This document shows, in pieces, positions 1 to 8,559 of a DNA stretch of 10,767 nucleotides. Location: assembly GCA_009775365.1 (NCBI GenBank), contig VSPM01000082.1, positions 1 through 10,767 of the forward strand, written 5' to 3'. A program made the translations under genes and the position numbers. This DNA comes from Muribaculaceae bacterium. GTDB taxonomy: Bacteria > Bacteroidota > Bacteroidia > Bacteroidales > Muribaculaceae. Position 1 is the first letter of the stretch, and each line of letters begins with the position of its first letter. Under the pieces are notes generated by a model, which saw only the letters and a list, made by a program, of their open reading frames with translations, was not told where the DNA came from and did not search any database.

Positions 1-25
1 CAGATTTTTAATGGATTAAACACCT

Positions 26-39
26 GGCTCCTCGGAGCC
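26..39 (-). terminator. Small GC-rich hairpin just after the cobN stop codon
   Basis: Bases 26-30 (GGCTC) pair with 35-39 (GAGCC) around a 4-base loop, starting two bases after the stop codon of the CobN-like gene on the minus strand. The position suits an operon-end hairpin, but no T-run follows on the minus strand. It could be a weak terminator, an RNA 3'-end stabiliser or chance. The operon may continue beyond the window. Confidence 0.25.
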
Positions 40-40
40 G

Positions 41-3000
41 TTAACAAACTCTCAAAAAATAACCGAAGTATTGATTAATCTTATCTGACAAAAAACCTTT
101 CGATTCAGCCTTGAGCCTCTTCGAGCCTGAACTTTCTGCTACTGCCTCTGCGATTTCCTTTTTATATCTTTCAGAGTTTTTGATGTCCAATCGAGATGAA
201 ATATACTCCTGCAGCTTTTTGTTACCACATACGAATTCCGTACACGGGGCACCATGCTCAGCAGTCACATCAGCATGTAATCGGACGATGGCACTCAGCT
301 GCTTATCTGAAGGATTCCAGAAACCTTTTCTTGCACTTTCCATCATAGTGGCAGTCATCTCCTGAAGGGCTGCAGGATTGACTCTCTCAAAATAATCCTT
401 GACTCCAAGACCATGGATATCCTCTACGTAAACATCGTAAAGATCATCATATATCTTATCATTCAAAGCCTCCGGACGTGTAGCGCTCCAACCGAATATA
501 TTCCTGAATATCTCTCCGAACATCTGCGCGGTAGTGGCATCCCCCTTAATTCTCTCCTTTATGAAATCCGGATTAAGTATGGTTGCCCTCGTCTCCACAG
601 CAATAGCTTCCTTGGTGTCCTGCAGTCGGGGAATGTATGAATTGCGGTAGTCTGCCATGACGGCATCCGGCGTCTTCCCTCCGATACTTTTGGCGGCAAG
701 CGACAATGCTCCCGTAAATTCATACACATGGTCAAGAGATATGGGGCCCCATGTATTGCTTTGACGAGGTTGCACGATAACATCTGTTCCATTAATACCC
801 GATTCCAAGACGTTTCTGTTGATTACACCCCAGTTTTCATCATCGCCATACATTGCACACATATTGTTGAGGTATCCGTCGGCAAGTTCACTTCTGTCAT
901 CCCATTCACCTGAATTTTCTGTGTAGCGAAGCATCCCGGTGCTGTAACCGGAATTGATCGGCCCGAAAACACGCATCTTCGACAATTCACGAGCACGCTT
1001 AGGCGACTCTCCTTTATCCACCAATACCTTTTCCTGTTCTATTGAACCGTCAGCCACGTAGTTGGGATATACATCGTCTTTTGCTTCGGAAGCGAGTTTC
1101 ACCGCTTCGGTTATCATCTTGAGACGTGAAGAGGCAATATCTCGCAATTGACCAGAGACCTGAACCATTATATTGATTCTCGGTCGTCCGAGTTCATCGG
1201 ATGGAATCAGTCTGAGATCTATGGCACGTCCCTGTTCGTCGCGTATAGGCTCTACCCCGAGCATACGCAATGCCTGCGCTACAGTTGCTCCCTGTGAGGA
1301 TATGAACTCACCTGCCCAGAATGTATAGCTGACTTTCTTCGGATACTCGCCATGCTTTTTCAGATAGTCAGACAAGGTTTGCTCTGCAAGAGCCACCCCC
1401 TTTTCCCAAGCCTGGGGTCCGGGAGTTGCCTCGGCATTGATACTATACATATTCCTTCCCATCGGAAGCACATTCGGATTCAAGACCGGATCTCCACCGG
1501 GAGCGGGACGAACAGGAATTCCGTTAAGGGCATTCACCATGGCGTCTATCTCTGCACCTGCAGATGTCTTAAGCAGCTGACGTACTTCTAATGCCTTCTC
1601 TCCTTCATCCTTAGCCGACGATATGCTTCCTTCAAGTATTCCGGAGAGATAACGTTTTGCATCAGGAAGGTAGCGATGGGAAATAAAAGTAAAATCCTGA
1701 AGGGATTCTTTTGATATCTTACCCTTTTCATAATCTTTTCTTGCACGCCTGTAGGCAAGTTCATCAGCTGTTATGGCAAGAACACTCGTGATCATATCTT
1801 TAGGTGAATAAGACTCACCCATCACATAATAGGCACCTGTTATCTTCTCGTTTGCAAGTTCCTCTACAAAGGAATCGATTTTCTTTAGTTCCTCTGTGGT
1901 ATATGTGCCAGACAAAATCGAATCAAGTTCAAGATCCCGATGAATCCCCATGCTTATGATATGGCGTTTCAGCGAATTTGTATTTCTGGTGGGATCGGCA
2001 ATAGCCGCATGAAGGTTTTCTATGAGTGCGTTATATTTCTGGCGCAGTCCGCTTTCCACATATGGAGGCGTGAGATGTGTCACTATCACCGCGTGGCTGC
2101 GGCGCTTGGCAATTATCGCCTCTCCTACATTTCCGGTGGTATAAAAATAGAAATGCGGCCGGTTGCCTACAAGAACTTCCGCCCAATCAGCCTGTGAAAG
2201 TCCGGCATTTTTGCCGGGAGTGAATTCAAGGTTTCCATGCGTTCCGAAATGTATCAGGGCATCTGCGTCAAACTCCTTCTGCGTATAAAAGTAAGGAGCC
2301 AGATAACTATGCGGAGGCACTACATCGACTCCATGTACCAGCTTAAAGTCATCGTTTCCCAAAGCGGGACGCGGTTGCGGAAACAACATAATATTACCAT
2401 ATATCAAGGCTGCGACGGCTATGCTGTCTCCATTCGCAAGAAGAGAACCCGGAGCTTTCCCGTAACGCTGCTCCACTTCAGCGTATTTCTCAGGGAGCAG
2501 TACCTCTTGTGCCCATCGTTCATAATCCTCTTTCTTGATCCACAACGGGTCTGCCTCATTCATGAATTTCTCCTGCGCTGCCGGTGCATAGTCGCCCATG
2601 GCACTCCCTCTCTTCATAATCTGGTTTCTGAATTCCTCGAGAGTAGAAGGAAGACCTGAAACATCATAACCTTCCTTTTTTAATCTTTTGAGAAAGTTAT
2701 ATAGTGATGGGACCACTTCCATTCCTGAAGCAAGAAGCGCATCTTTCCCTGGAGACTTGAAATAGCCGACTGCTATCTTCTTGTCTGCATTCGATTGCTC
2801 ACGAAGATTCATAAATCTTTCGAACTGCTCCATGAATGCATTTATTCTTTCCTTATCCGGATTATACAGAAGGTATCCTTCAGGCGATGGATCTTGGGTG
2901 GATATGCACAGTGGTGTCATTCCTCCGTCAATTTCCGGAACCACGATTCGGGCGTTCAGTGTCCCTCCACCCATTGGATTATTCACATCAAGCCATTCTT

Positions 3001-3868
3001 CTCTTGGCTGTATGAGGGGATAAGGCATGAAAAGCGGAATCTCATTGTCATATGCCCAGTTTATGAGTGAATCATTTCCAAGACGACCCATTGGAAGATA
3101 GATTATCGCGTGTGGATTTACCTCCTTTATCATTCGTTCGCGCGATTTTCCGGTTGCTGTAAGAGGATATACATTGTATCCGTCAGCTGTCAAACGACTC
3201 ATAAGGGTGTCAATATGTGCTCGGTTGTTCTCGACAGGGAAGTTAACTCCTGATACGAATGCGATATTTTTCCCGTTAGTAGAATATATTCCAGATTCCT
3301 TAAGATGTTCTGTTAACTGAGCCGCTTTGTTGAAATATTTCCCTGCTTCAAGATGATAAAACATATTTGCAGGCATAGCCACCGGTTCGTCATATCCCTT
3401 GTCTCCAAACTTTCGTGGATTAGCTATATTCCTAACATAGCGGAGCATGTTCCTGTAGTTCTCCCTGCATGGATTTGAGAAGTAGCTTTGCAGCCTATCC
3501 ATCTGAAGGGAGTCAAGATTATGGTTAACCACAAAGCTGAAATTACGTAATGTATTTGTGAATACCGGAATTCCTTTTTTTGCAGCCTTTTCAAGTGATT
3601 GAAGTTGCAACGAGTCGAGATATAGACCACGTCCATACATCAGCACTGCATCGTATTGGTCGAAATCCTTTGCATCCTCCATTTTGATGCATGTGACCTT
3701 TATGTTTCGGCTGTCGTTGTTGAGGATGATTTCTGCCTCCTGTGCAGGGAGAGGATTGACAACAAGGATACGTGTTGGTCGGAGACATACGGCATATACA
3801 AACCAACCTATGACGCCAACCAAGGCAACTACGACCGCTACTATCGATTTTTTCCCGACTCGTGACAT
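41..3868 (-). CDS. cobN: CobN-family chelatase large subunit with N-terminal membrane anchor
   Basis: This 1275-residue protein belongs to the CobN/ChlH (magnesium/cobalt chelatase large subunit) family. The core motif HFGTHGNLEFTPGK lies at residues 540-553, with H540, H544 and E548 as likely metal or tetrapyrrole contacts. Further family blocks are AKRRSHAVIVTHLTPP (587-602), the Gly/Pro-rich block around GGDPVLNPNVLPMGRN (791-806), and FGPINSGYSTGM (968-979). Residues 8-29 form one hydrophobic helix after a basic N-terminus (SRVGKK), so the bulk is predicted to face the periplasm. Classical CobN is cytoplasmic and works with CobS/CobT ATPases, neither of which is in the window. The anchored layout resembles HmuS of Bacteroidales haem operons, described as a dechelatase. 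It starts 4 bases after cbiK, so is probably translationally coupled. The family is certain; the reaction (Co insertion, metal removal, substrate) is not. The C-terminus ends abruptly in FLRVC without a second membrane helix. Confidence 0.9.
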   Translation of the reverse strand: MSRVGKKSIVAVVVALVGVIGWFVYAVCLRPTRILVVNPLPAQEAEIILNNDSRNIKVTCIKMEDAKDFDQYDAVLMYGRGLYLDSLQLQSLEKAAKKGIPVFTNTLRNFSFVVNHNLDSLQMDRLQSYFSNPCRENYRNMLRYVRNIANPRKFGDKGYDEPVAMPANMFYHLEAGKYFNKAAQLTEHLKESGIYSTNGKNIAFVSGVNFPVENNRAHIDTLMSRLTADGYNVYPLTATGKSRERMIKEVNPHAIIYLPMGRLGNDSLINWAYDNEIPLFMPYPLIQPREEWLDVNNPMGGGTLNARIVVPEIDGGMTPLCISTQDPSPEGYLLYNPDKERINAFMEQFERFMNLREQSNADKKIAVGYFKSPGKDALLASGMEVVPSLYNFLKRLKKEGYDVSGLPSTLEEFRNQIMKRGSAMGDYAPAAQEKFMNEADPLWIKKEDYERWAQEVLLPEKYAEVEQRYGKAPGSLLANGDSIAVAALIYGNIMLFPQPRPALGNDDFKLVHGVDVVPPHSYLAPYFYTQKEFDADALIHFGTHGNLEFTPGKNAGLSQADWAEVLVGNRPHFYFYTTGNVGEAIIAKRRSHAVIVTHLTPPYVESGLRQKYNALIENLHAAIADPTRNTNSLKRHIISMGIHRDLELDSILSGTYTTEELKKIDSFVEELANEKITGAYYVMGESYSPKDMITSVLAITADELAYRRARKDYEKGKISKESLQDFTFISHRYLPDAKRYLSGILEGSISSAKDEGEKALEVRQLLKTSAGAEIDAMVNALNGIPVRPAPGGDPVLNPNVLPMGRNMYSINAEATPGPQAWEKGVALAEQTLSDYLKKHGEYPKKVSYTFWAGEFISSQGATVAQALRMLGVEPIRDEQGRAIDLRLIPSDELGRPRINIMVQVSGQLRDIASSRLKMITEAVKLASEAKDDVYPNYVADGSIEQEKVLVDKGESPKRARELSKMRVFGPINSGYSTGMLRYTENSGEWDDRSELADGYLNNMCAMYGDDENWGVINRNVLESGINGTDVIVQPRQSNTWGPISLDHVYEFTGALSLAAKSIGGKTPDAVMADYRNSYIPRLQDTKEAIAVETRATILNPDFIKERIKGDATTAQMFGEIFRNIFGWSATRPEALNDKIYDDLYDVYVEDIHGLGVKDYFERVNPAALQEMTATMMESARKGFWNPSDKQLSAIVRLHADVTAEHGAPCTEFVCGNKKLQEYISSRLDIKNSERYKKEIAEAVAESSGSKRLKAESKGFLSDKINQYFGYFLRVC

Positions 3869-3872
3869 ACAA

Positions 3873-4769
3873 TTAAAGATTTTCCTTTATGAAACCGGTT
3901 TTTTGGGATGCAGCGTCCATTACGGGAGCGGCCATTGCCTCCTTGATATGATCAATATAAATTTCCTGAATCTCCGGTATCTGACCTAATCCCTCGATGA
4001 CAGTCTCAACTTGAAAACCTCCGTTTTCAAGACGCTCTCTCCATTCTACATCAATGTCATTACGCGCATGATCTCCGGCAACAAACATGAATGGGATGAG
4101 ACGGACATTTTTCACGCGTTCGTTCTTTATTCTTGCAACTGTAGTGTCAAATGTCGGATAACCTTCCACTGTCGCCACATGAAAATTATCAGCACCGGCT
4201 GATCCAAACATGTAATCTACTTGAGAATAGATTGCATTTGCAGGTGTGGAGGTACCATGTCCTACAAGAACTACAGCCTTGTCTTTTCCTACATGATCGC
4301 TGTAGCGGTTTTTCAGTACCTCCACTGTTCTTTCACAATCAGCGATTGAATATAGCAACGGATGTCCTACCCTTATTTCGTTGAAGAACGGTTTCATCAT
4401 TGCCGCTTCCTGACGGAGAACCTCTGCCTCAATACCATCGATTACATTTGTCCCTTGCACAATGACGTTGGAATATCCATCTGCTGCAAGACGTAGGAGA
4501 ACCTCTTTGGGAGTGGCTTTCTTTATTCCGCGCTTTGCAAGGCGATCTATTATTATCCTTGAAGTATATGCCTCTGCAACTGTTATTTCGGGAAATGCCC
4601 TCTTTACCTTTTCGTTTATAGCGTCAATTGTAATCTCTCGTGTCTCGTCTACCGTTGTTCCAAAATGAACCATAAGGATAGCTGTCTTTCCAGGAGCTGA
4701 AGTCATCAGATTCTGTGCGTTCACAGTTATCGCAAGCATAATTGTAAGAAATAAAACCAGCTTTTTCAT
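3873..4769 (-). CDS. cbiK: Periplasmic CbiK-type sirohydrochlorin cobaltochelatase
   Basis: This 298-residue class II (ATP-independent) chelatase of the CbiK family inserts Co2+ into sirohydrochlorin in the anaerobic B12 pathway in characterised members. Both halves are present: ILMVHFGTT (31-39) and VVLVGHGTSTP (166-176). The metal ligands known from Salmonella CbiK (two His, one Glu) match H171, E202 (VEGYP) and H234 (AGDHARND), with nearly the same spacing. Residues 1-18 (MKKLVLFLTIMLAITVNA) form a signal peptide, as in the periplasmic CbiKP of Desulfovibrio, so the enzyme is predicted to be exported. The start at 4769 is chosen over an in-frame ATG at 4808 because it gives a clean signal peptide, has AAAGAGA just upstream, and leaves the intercistronic hairpin outside the gene. 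It lies 93 bases after the lipoprotein gene and 4 before cobN. A short tail after about residue 280 is not obviously family core. Other cobalamin-pathway genes are absent, so a salvage or metal-handling role is more likely than de novo synthesis. Confidence 0.88.
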   Translation of the reverse strand: MKKLVLFLTIMLAITVNAQNLMTSAPGKTAILMVHFGTTVDETREITIDAINEKVKRAFPEITVAEAYTSRIIIDRLAKRGIKKATPKEVLLRLAADGYSNVIVQGTNVIDGIEAEVLRQEAAMMKPFFNEIRVGHPLLYSIADCERTVEVLKNRYSDHVGKDKAVVLVGHGTSTPANAIYSQVDYMFGSAGADNFHVATVEGYPTFDTTVARIKNERVKNVRLIPFMFVAGDHARNDIDVEWRERLENGGFQVETVIEGLGQIPEIQEIYIDHIKEAMAAPVMDAASQKTGFIKENL

Positions 4770-4789
4770 AATCTCTTTATTATGGGTTC

Positions 4790-4823
4790 GTCTTCCGAAG
4801 TGATTCACACCACTCCGGAAGAC
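4790..4823 (-). promoter_or_regulatory. 13-bp intercistronic hairpin ahead of cbiK
   Basis: Bases 4790-4802 and 4811-4823 form a 13-bp stem with one G-U pair in the minus-strand RNA and an 8-base loop, 20 bases upstream of the cbiK start. No T-run follows on the minus strand, so it is not an obvious intrinsic terminator. A role in transcript processing, in protecting the upstream receptor and lipoprotein mRNA, or in tuning cbiK translation is inference. The pairing itself is read directly. Confidence 0.7.
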
Positions 4824-4862
4824 ATTGGCAAAAAATTTTGAAAAACTGTCTATACTTTAATA

Positions 4863-6137
4863 TTATTTTTTTACATCCTCGACTACACGAATTTGCTCGA
4901 AGTAATATCCGGATGCCATGGTGGCTCCAAGCGAGGTCTGTCCGGAAGCTACGTCATAAATGTAGATCTGCGGTTTCTGACCCTCGGCATCAACACCGAT
5001 ATAAGCCTTATGATTGACATATGCCATTCTCGAAGAGAATCGGCCACTGCTATAGGCAAGACGTTGGCCATTATATGTGATTGGGGTGCTTGTTTTAGCC
5101 ACGACATCAAGAACTGTATAATAATGGCTGAAATCATCGATCTTTGTTCCGATCTTGTCTTCGCGTGCATATGCCACAACTTTGTTGCCGCCGACATACA
5201 TCACAGAAATCAGTTTTCCTTCAGCTGTGAAACCATCATAGCTCTGGTCAAACGATGTGGAATTTGCAGGAATCTTAAGAAGATGGCTGTGCTCATTGCC
5301 GTCAGCATCATCAGTGACACAGGCTATATAGAGGTTGTTGTTGCCATCAATGAAAGTAGTGGTCTGAAGCAATTCGCCATAAGCGGTGCCCACCATCTCG
5401 CAGTCGAGGAAGCATGGGGTATCACTCTCTACAGCCATATTGGCAGGATTTATGACAGCAGTCATCATTGGAGTGACACGTTTCCCTCCGAATGCTTTTC
5501 CTGTCTTGGCGTAATAGAAATAGAATAGCTTATTGTCGGAAGCACGATAGGTAAGAACACCAGAGGTTGTGAACAACTCTCCACCCTCAGGCATCTTCAC
5601 ATCAAGTGTGCCTTCATCAATAATGGTCATATCATCAGCATTGAGCTTTGTCCAGATTATCTTAGAGGCATCACCATTAGCAGCCATTATGACCAATGTA
5701 TTGTCGTTAATCCATGCATGGGTGTACTTTCTTGTGGAATAGGTGTTGGTCTGGAAGCGGCGTTCTTTCACCACCTGTATCTGATTATCCTTGATGATAT
5801 ACTTAGCAAACCTATCGCCCGACACAGGCACCTGATAATAGTATGCGCCTTTAAGGATGGTCTCGAGGGAAAGAATTGAATTGACTTCTGTTCCCTGTCC
5901 CTGAAATGTTATTTCCGGCTGGTCTGCTTCAAGAGAATTGACACTGCGTACGAGTGTCTGCACGTCCCTGCCCATACCGCCGTGGCGGTCGAGGGCTACC
6001 CAAAGGTCGAAGTGATAGTCTTGAATAATCGTTGGATCATCCTCCTGTTTTGGCTCATCTTCTTTTGAGCAGCCAGTCATGCCTAAGGCGATGAAAAGCG
6101 CCATGAAAGAGAGCATAAGAAACTTGATTTTTTTCAT
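4863..6137 (-). CDS. DUF4374-like surface lipoprotein, probable beta-propeller substrate binder
   Basis: This 424-residue protein has a lipoprotein signal peptide: MKKIKF, a hydrophobic stretch, then MTGC with the lipidated cysteine at C23. The next residues (SKEDEPKQEDD) are Lys- and acid-rich, like the export signal that sends Bacteroidota lipoproteins to the cell surface. The mature part is rich in short beta-strand segments with repeated turns such as YTHAWINDNTLVIMAANGD and NNNLYIACVTDDADGN, consistent with a propeller. It resembles the DUF4374 family, but that assignment is from memory of the pattern. Comparable surface lipoproteins beside TonB receptors (BtuG for B12, XusB for ferric enterobactin) bind the ligand and hand it to the receptor. 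It begins 15 bases after the receptor stop codon, so the two are very likely made together. The ligand is not known; the riboswitch suggests a corrinoid or related tetrapyrrole. Confidence 0.75.
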   Translation of the reverse strand: MKKIKFLMLSFMALFIALGMTGCSKEDEPKQEDDPTIIQDYHFDLWVALDRHGGMGRDVQTLVRSVNSLEADQPEITFQGQGTEVNSILSLETILKGAYYYQVPVSGDRFAKYIIKDNQIQVVKERRFQTNTYSTRKYTHAWINDNTLVIMAANGDASKIIWTKLNADDMTIIDEGTLDVKMPEGGELFTTSGVLTYRASDNKLFYFYYAKTGKAFGGKRVTPMMTAVINPANMAVESDTPCFLDCEMVGTAYGELLQTTTFIDGNNNLYIACVTDDADGNEHSHLLKIPANSTSFDQSYDGFTAEGKLISVMYVGGNKVVAYAREDKIGTKIDDFSHYYTVLDVVAKTSTPITYNGQRLAYSSGRFSSRMAYVNHKAYIGVDAEGQKPQIYIYDVASGQTSLGATMASGYYFEQIRVVEDVKK

Positions 6138-6152
6138 TGTGCTATGATTTTT

Positions 6153-8501
6153 TTAGTTAATGAATATTCTAATCTTCGCAGCTAAACTGCGACCCGGTTT
6201 CTGAAGCATATAGTTGTCATAGGCAAGCCGGTCGAAAACATTGTTACATTCCAGCGACAGATTGAATCTATCCTTCTTCCATGAATATGTTACTGAAAGG
6301 TCAAAAATATTCTGAGTTGGAATCCTCGCTTTTGTGGATAGTGAACCGAAGGCTTCCCAATTAAGAAAATACCAATGGATATATTGATAAGCGGCTCCAA
6401 TCCTTAGACGGTCTTCCTTTTGTATAAGAGAATTGAAGGTATAGGAAGCCTCCATATTGCCGAATGTCCAGGGCTGATTTGGAACACGATTCTTATAAGT
6501 GGCGGAAGGATTTCCATCAGTCTTGTATTTCCTTAGGTTACGAGCATCGTTATAGCTTCCGTTAACCGAGATCTGAAGTTGTCTTCTCCACCAATATGAA
6601 ATATCGAAGTCAAAACCCTTTATATCGATAGCTGGCTCATTCACATACTGCATCATACCCTCGCGTTCTGAGACGGTGGCTCGTATATAGTTCTGTACAT
6701 GACGTATGAAACCGTTGACCTCGTAACTGAGCTGGTTATCATCGTCAGCCATCCATGTACCGAATAATCCAAGATTGTAGTTGTTGCTACTCTCAGGGTT
6801 CAACGTAAGGTTGGCATAGACCGTAGTTCCGTTTCCGAGCAATTCCCGAGACAAGGGAAGTCGAACGCTATGTTCGTAAGATCCTTTGACTGCCAACGGT
6901 TCCCAAATCATATATCTGGTTCCTACTCCGGCACCCCAATAACTCTTGGAATTCTTTTTATCAATCTTGTCAGAACCTGTTATGGTAATGTCATCAGACT
7001 GCTCGATTGAAAGTGAATTTATATAGTCTTTTACAAAATAAGAATTCTGCCATTTCTGATTGAAGAATGACTGTGAATATGTCAGAGAAAGGATGTGTTT
7101 TGTAATAATGTCGTTAGATGGCTCAAAGAATTTGTCAGCACGGTCGTATCTATCATTACCATGCCTGTTGAGCATATAGTTGAACGCCAAAGTATGATGC
7201 TCATTGATGTTATAATCTACACCGGCATTCAAAACAGTAAGAGGACGCTTGTATACCCTTATAGTTTTTCCCCTGTTGTTAAGCTCATTTCCGGAAGAAG
7301 GAATCCAAGATCCATCCCATGAATACTTACGATATGCTGTGTCAACGGTCTCGCTATGATCCCATGTGTGGGAAAGATTTAATCTTGTCGATACCGAACC
7401 CCAGTTTTTTGCATATCTTGCTGATATATTAAAAGAATAAGAATTTCTTGAAGCCTCTCCGTAAACTTTATTCTGCATCGCACCGGTTTGGATATCTTTG
7501 TCAAGTTTATTATATGAAGCTCCGACAAAAAACATATCAGCCCATCGGGTATTGTTAACACCCGCCTCAAGCTGTCCAAAAAGCGAGAAATAATCGTCAT
7601 GAAAACGTCTTTTATCTGTGAAGATAAATCTGTCTTCCTCTTCGCTCCAGACTTCGACACCTTTCATCATATAGTCGTTTTTGGAGTAGTTGATGCTGAA
7701 TGTCGGCCTTACTGCAATAGAAGTGCCAGGTATGTAATATTGTCCCGTTAGGTCTCCTGTATGAGTATGGAATGAAGCAATACCGTAAGAGGCATCTAAA
7801 AAATTTAGTTTTGACTTTTTTGTAACTATATTGACCGCTCCTCCTAATGCATCAGAACTTAGATAGGAAGGCACTACACCTTTGTAAAGTTCTACGCGCT
7901 CCACTGTGTTTAGAGGCACATTTTCCAATGTTAGTCCTGTTCCCTTGGTCTCAAGAGGAACTCCATCGATAAAATACCGGATCGAGTTGCCGGACATTCC
8001 ATTGATCGTAAGGTCGAATTCTGATCCCATACCACCCTCTCGACGTACCTTTACTCCTGCCGTACGGTCTACTATATCGTTTAGAGTGACTAATTTATTT
8101 ACATTGGGAGTTATTTCCACGGCATTTACAGCAAACGCACCTTCCTCAAGCCGTTTTGCAGTTGATTTTCCATATACATTTACCCCCTTAAGATTGATCA
8201 CATCTTCTTCCAGAACAATGTCAAGAACTGTGTCGCTGTCTATTGTGACTTTGAATTCATAAGCTTTATAACCTACCGCAGATACTTTTCCACTATATTC
8301 TCCGATAGGTAACTTTATTGAAAATTCCCCATCTTGATTGGCGGCCGATACATATTTGGCATTGTCTAAACTAACTGTTGCATATGTCACCGGAACTCCT
8401 GCTTCATCCGTTATCTTTCCTGAAAGAGTATAAACAGAGTTGGCCGCCTGAGTAGTCAGGAGGCTGAAAAGAATAATAAATATCAATAAGCAGTGCTTCA
8501 T
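6153..8501 (-). CDS. TonB-dependent outer-membrane receptor, probably for corrinoid or tetrapyrrole
   Basis: This 782-residue protein starts with a signal peptide (MKHCLLIFIILFSLLTTQA, cut near residue 19). A carboxypeptidase-regulatory-like domain follows at about 23-100 (YTLSGKITDEAGVPVTYATV). The plug is at about 117-230, with the family signatures NSIRYFIDGVPLE and DALGGAVNIVTKK. The rest is a beta-barrel rich in aromatic and alternating residues, ending in KIRIFIN. There is no STN domain, so it is not expected to signal to an anti-sigma factor. The start at 8501 is preferred over an in-frame ATG at 8558 because the latter adds a cysteine-rich stretch before the signal peptide and lies inside the leader hairpins. 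As first gene behind a cobalamin riboswitch it is BtuB-like by context. Receptors in this class cannot be assigned a ligand from sequence alone, so vitamin B12, incomplete corrinoids or another cobalt tetrapyrrole all remain possible. Confidence 0.92.
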   Translation of the reverse strand: MKHCLLIFIILFSLLTTQAANSVYTLSGKITDEAGVPVTYATVSLDNAKYVSAANQDGEFSIKLPIGEYSGKVSAVGYKAYEFKVTIDSDTVLDIVLEEDVINLKGVNVYGKSTAKRLEEGAFAVNAVEITPNVNKLVTLNDIVDRTAGVKVRREGGMGSEFDLTINGMSGNSIRYFIDGVPLETKGTGLTLENVPLNTVERVELYKGVVPSYLSSDALGGAVNIVTKKSKLNFLDASYGIASFHTHTGDLTGQYYIPGTSIAVRPTFSINYSKNDYMMKGVEVWSEEEDRFIFTDKRRFHDDYFSLFGQLEAGVNNTRWADMFFVGASYNKLDKDIQTGAMQNKVYGEASRNSYSFNISARYAKNWGSVSTRLNLSHTWDHSETVDTAYRKYSWDGSWIPSSGNELNNRGKTIRVYKRPLTVLNAGVDYNINEHHTLAFNYMLNRHGNDRYDRADKFFEPSNDIITKHILSLTYSQSFFNQKWQNSYFVKDYINSLSIEQSDDITITGSDKIDKKNSKSYWGAGVGTRYMIWEPLAVKGSYEHSVRLPLSRELLGNGTTVYANLTLNPESSNNYNLGLFGTWMADDDNQLSYEVNGFIRHVQNYIRATVSEREGMMQYVNEPAIDIKGFDFDISYWWRRQLQISVNGSYNDARNLRKYKTDGNPSATYKNRVPNQPWTFGNMEASYTFNSLIQKEDRLRIGAAYQYIHWYFLNWEAFGSLSTKARIPTQNIFDLSVTYSWKKDRFNLSLECNNVFDRLAYDNYMLQKPGRSLAAKIRIFIN

Positions 8502-8504
8502 TTG

Positions 8505-8550
8505 GGTTTGCTGCCAATGGTTTATAATTGGGCATATCACACAGCAAACC
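8505..8550 (-). promoter_or_regulatory. Start-proximal hairpin in the riboswitch leader
   Basis: Bases 8505-8513 (GGTTTGCTG on plus) are an exact reverse complement of 8542-8550 (CAGCAAACC), with a 28-base loop. In the minus-strand mRNA the 9-bp stem ends 3 bases before the receptor ATG, so it would cover the ribosome-binding region. This makes it the best candidate for the riboswitch expression platform acting on translation. No T-run typical of an intrinsic terminator follows. Confidence 0.55.
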
Positions 8551-8559
8551 ATATTCATA

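Noticed and set aside
2237..2659. Plus-strand open frame of 140 residues inside cobN
   Set aside because: It is a shadow of the CobN reading frame, whose conserved motifs span this region on the minus strand.
41..3868. Naming the large protein HmuS (haem system)
   Set aside because: The layout is similar, but the cobalamin riboswitch and adjacent CbiK point to corrinoid or cobalt, so only the family name is used.
4770..4808. Longer cbiK start at 4808
   Set aside because: It would put a charged stretch before the signal peptide and begin inside the intercistronic hairpin; 4769 has a better ribosome-binding context.
4893..5528. Plus-strand open frame of 211 residues
   Set aside because: It is antisense to the lipoprotein gene, which has a clear signal peptide and operon position; the plus frame has no family features.
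8502..8558. Longer receptor start at 8558
   Set aside because: It would add a 19-residue cysteine-rich stretch before the signal peptide and place the start inside the leader hairpins.
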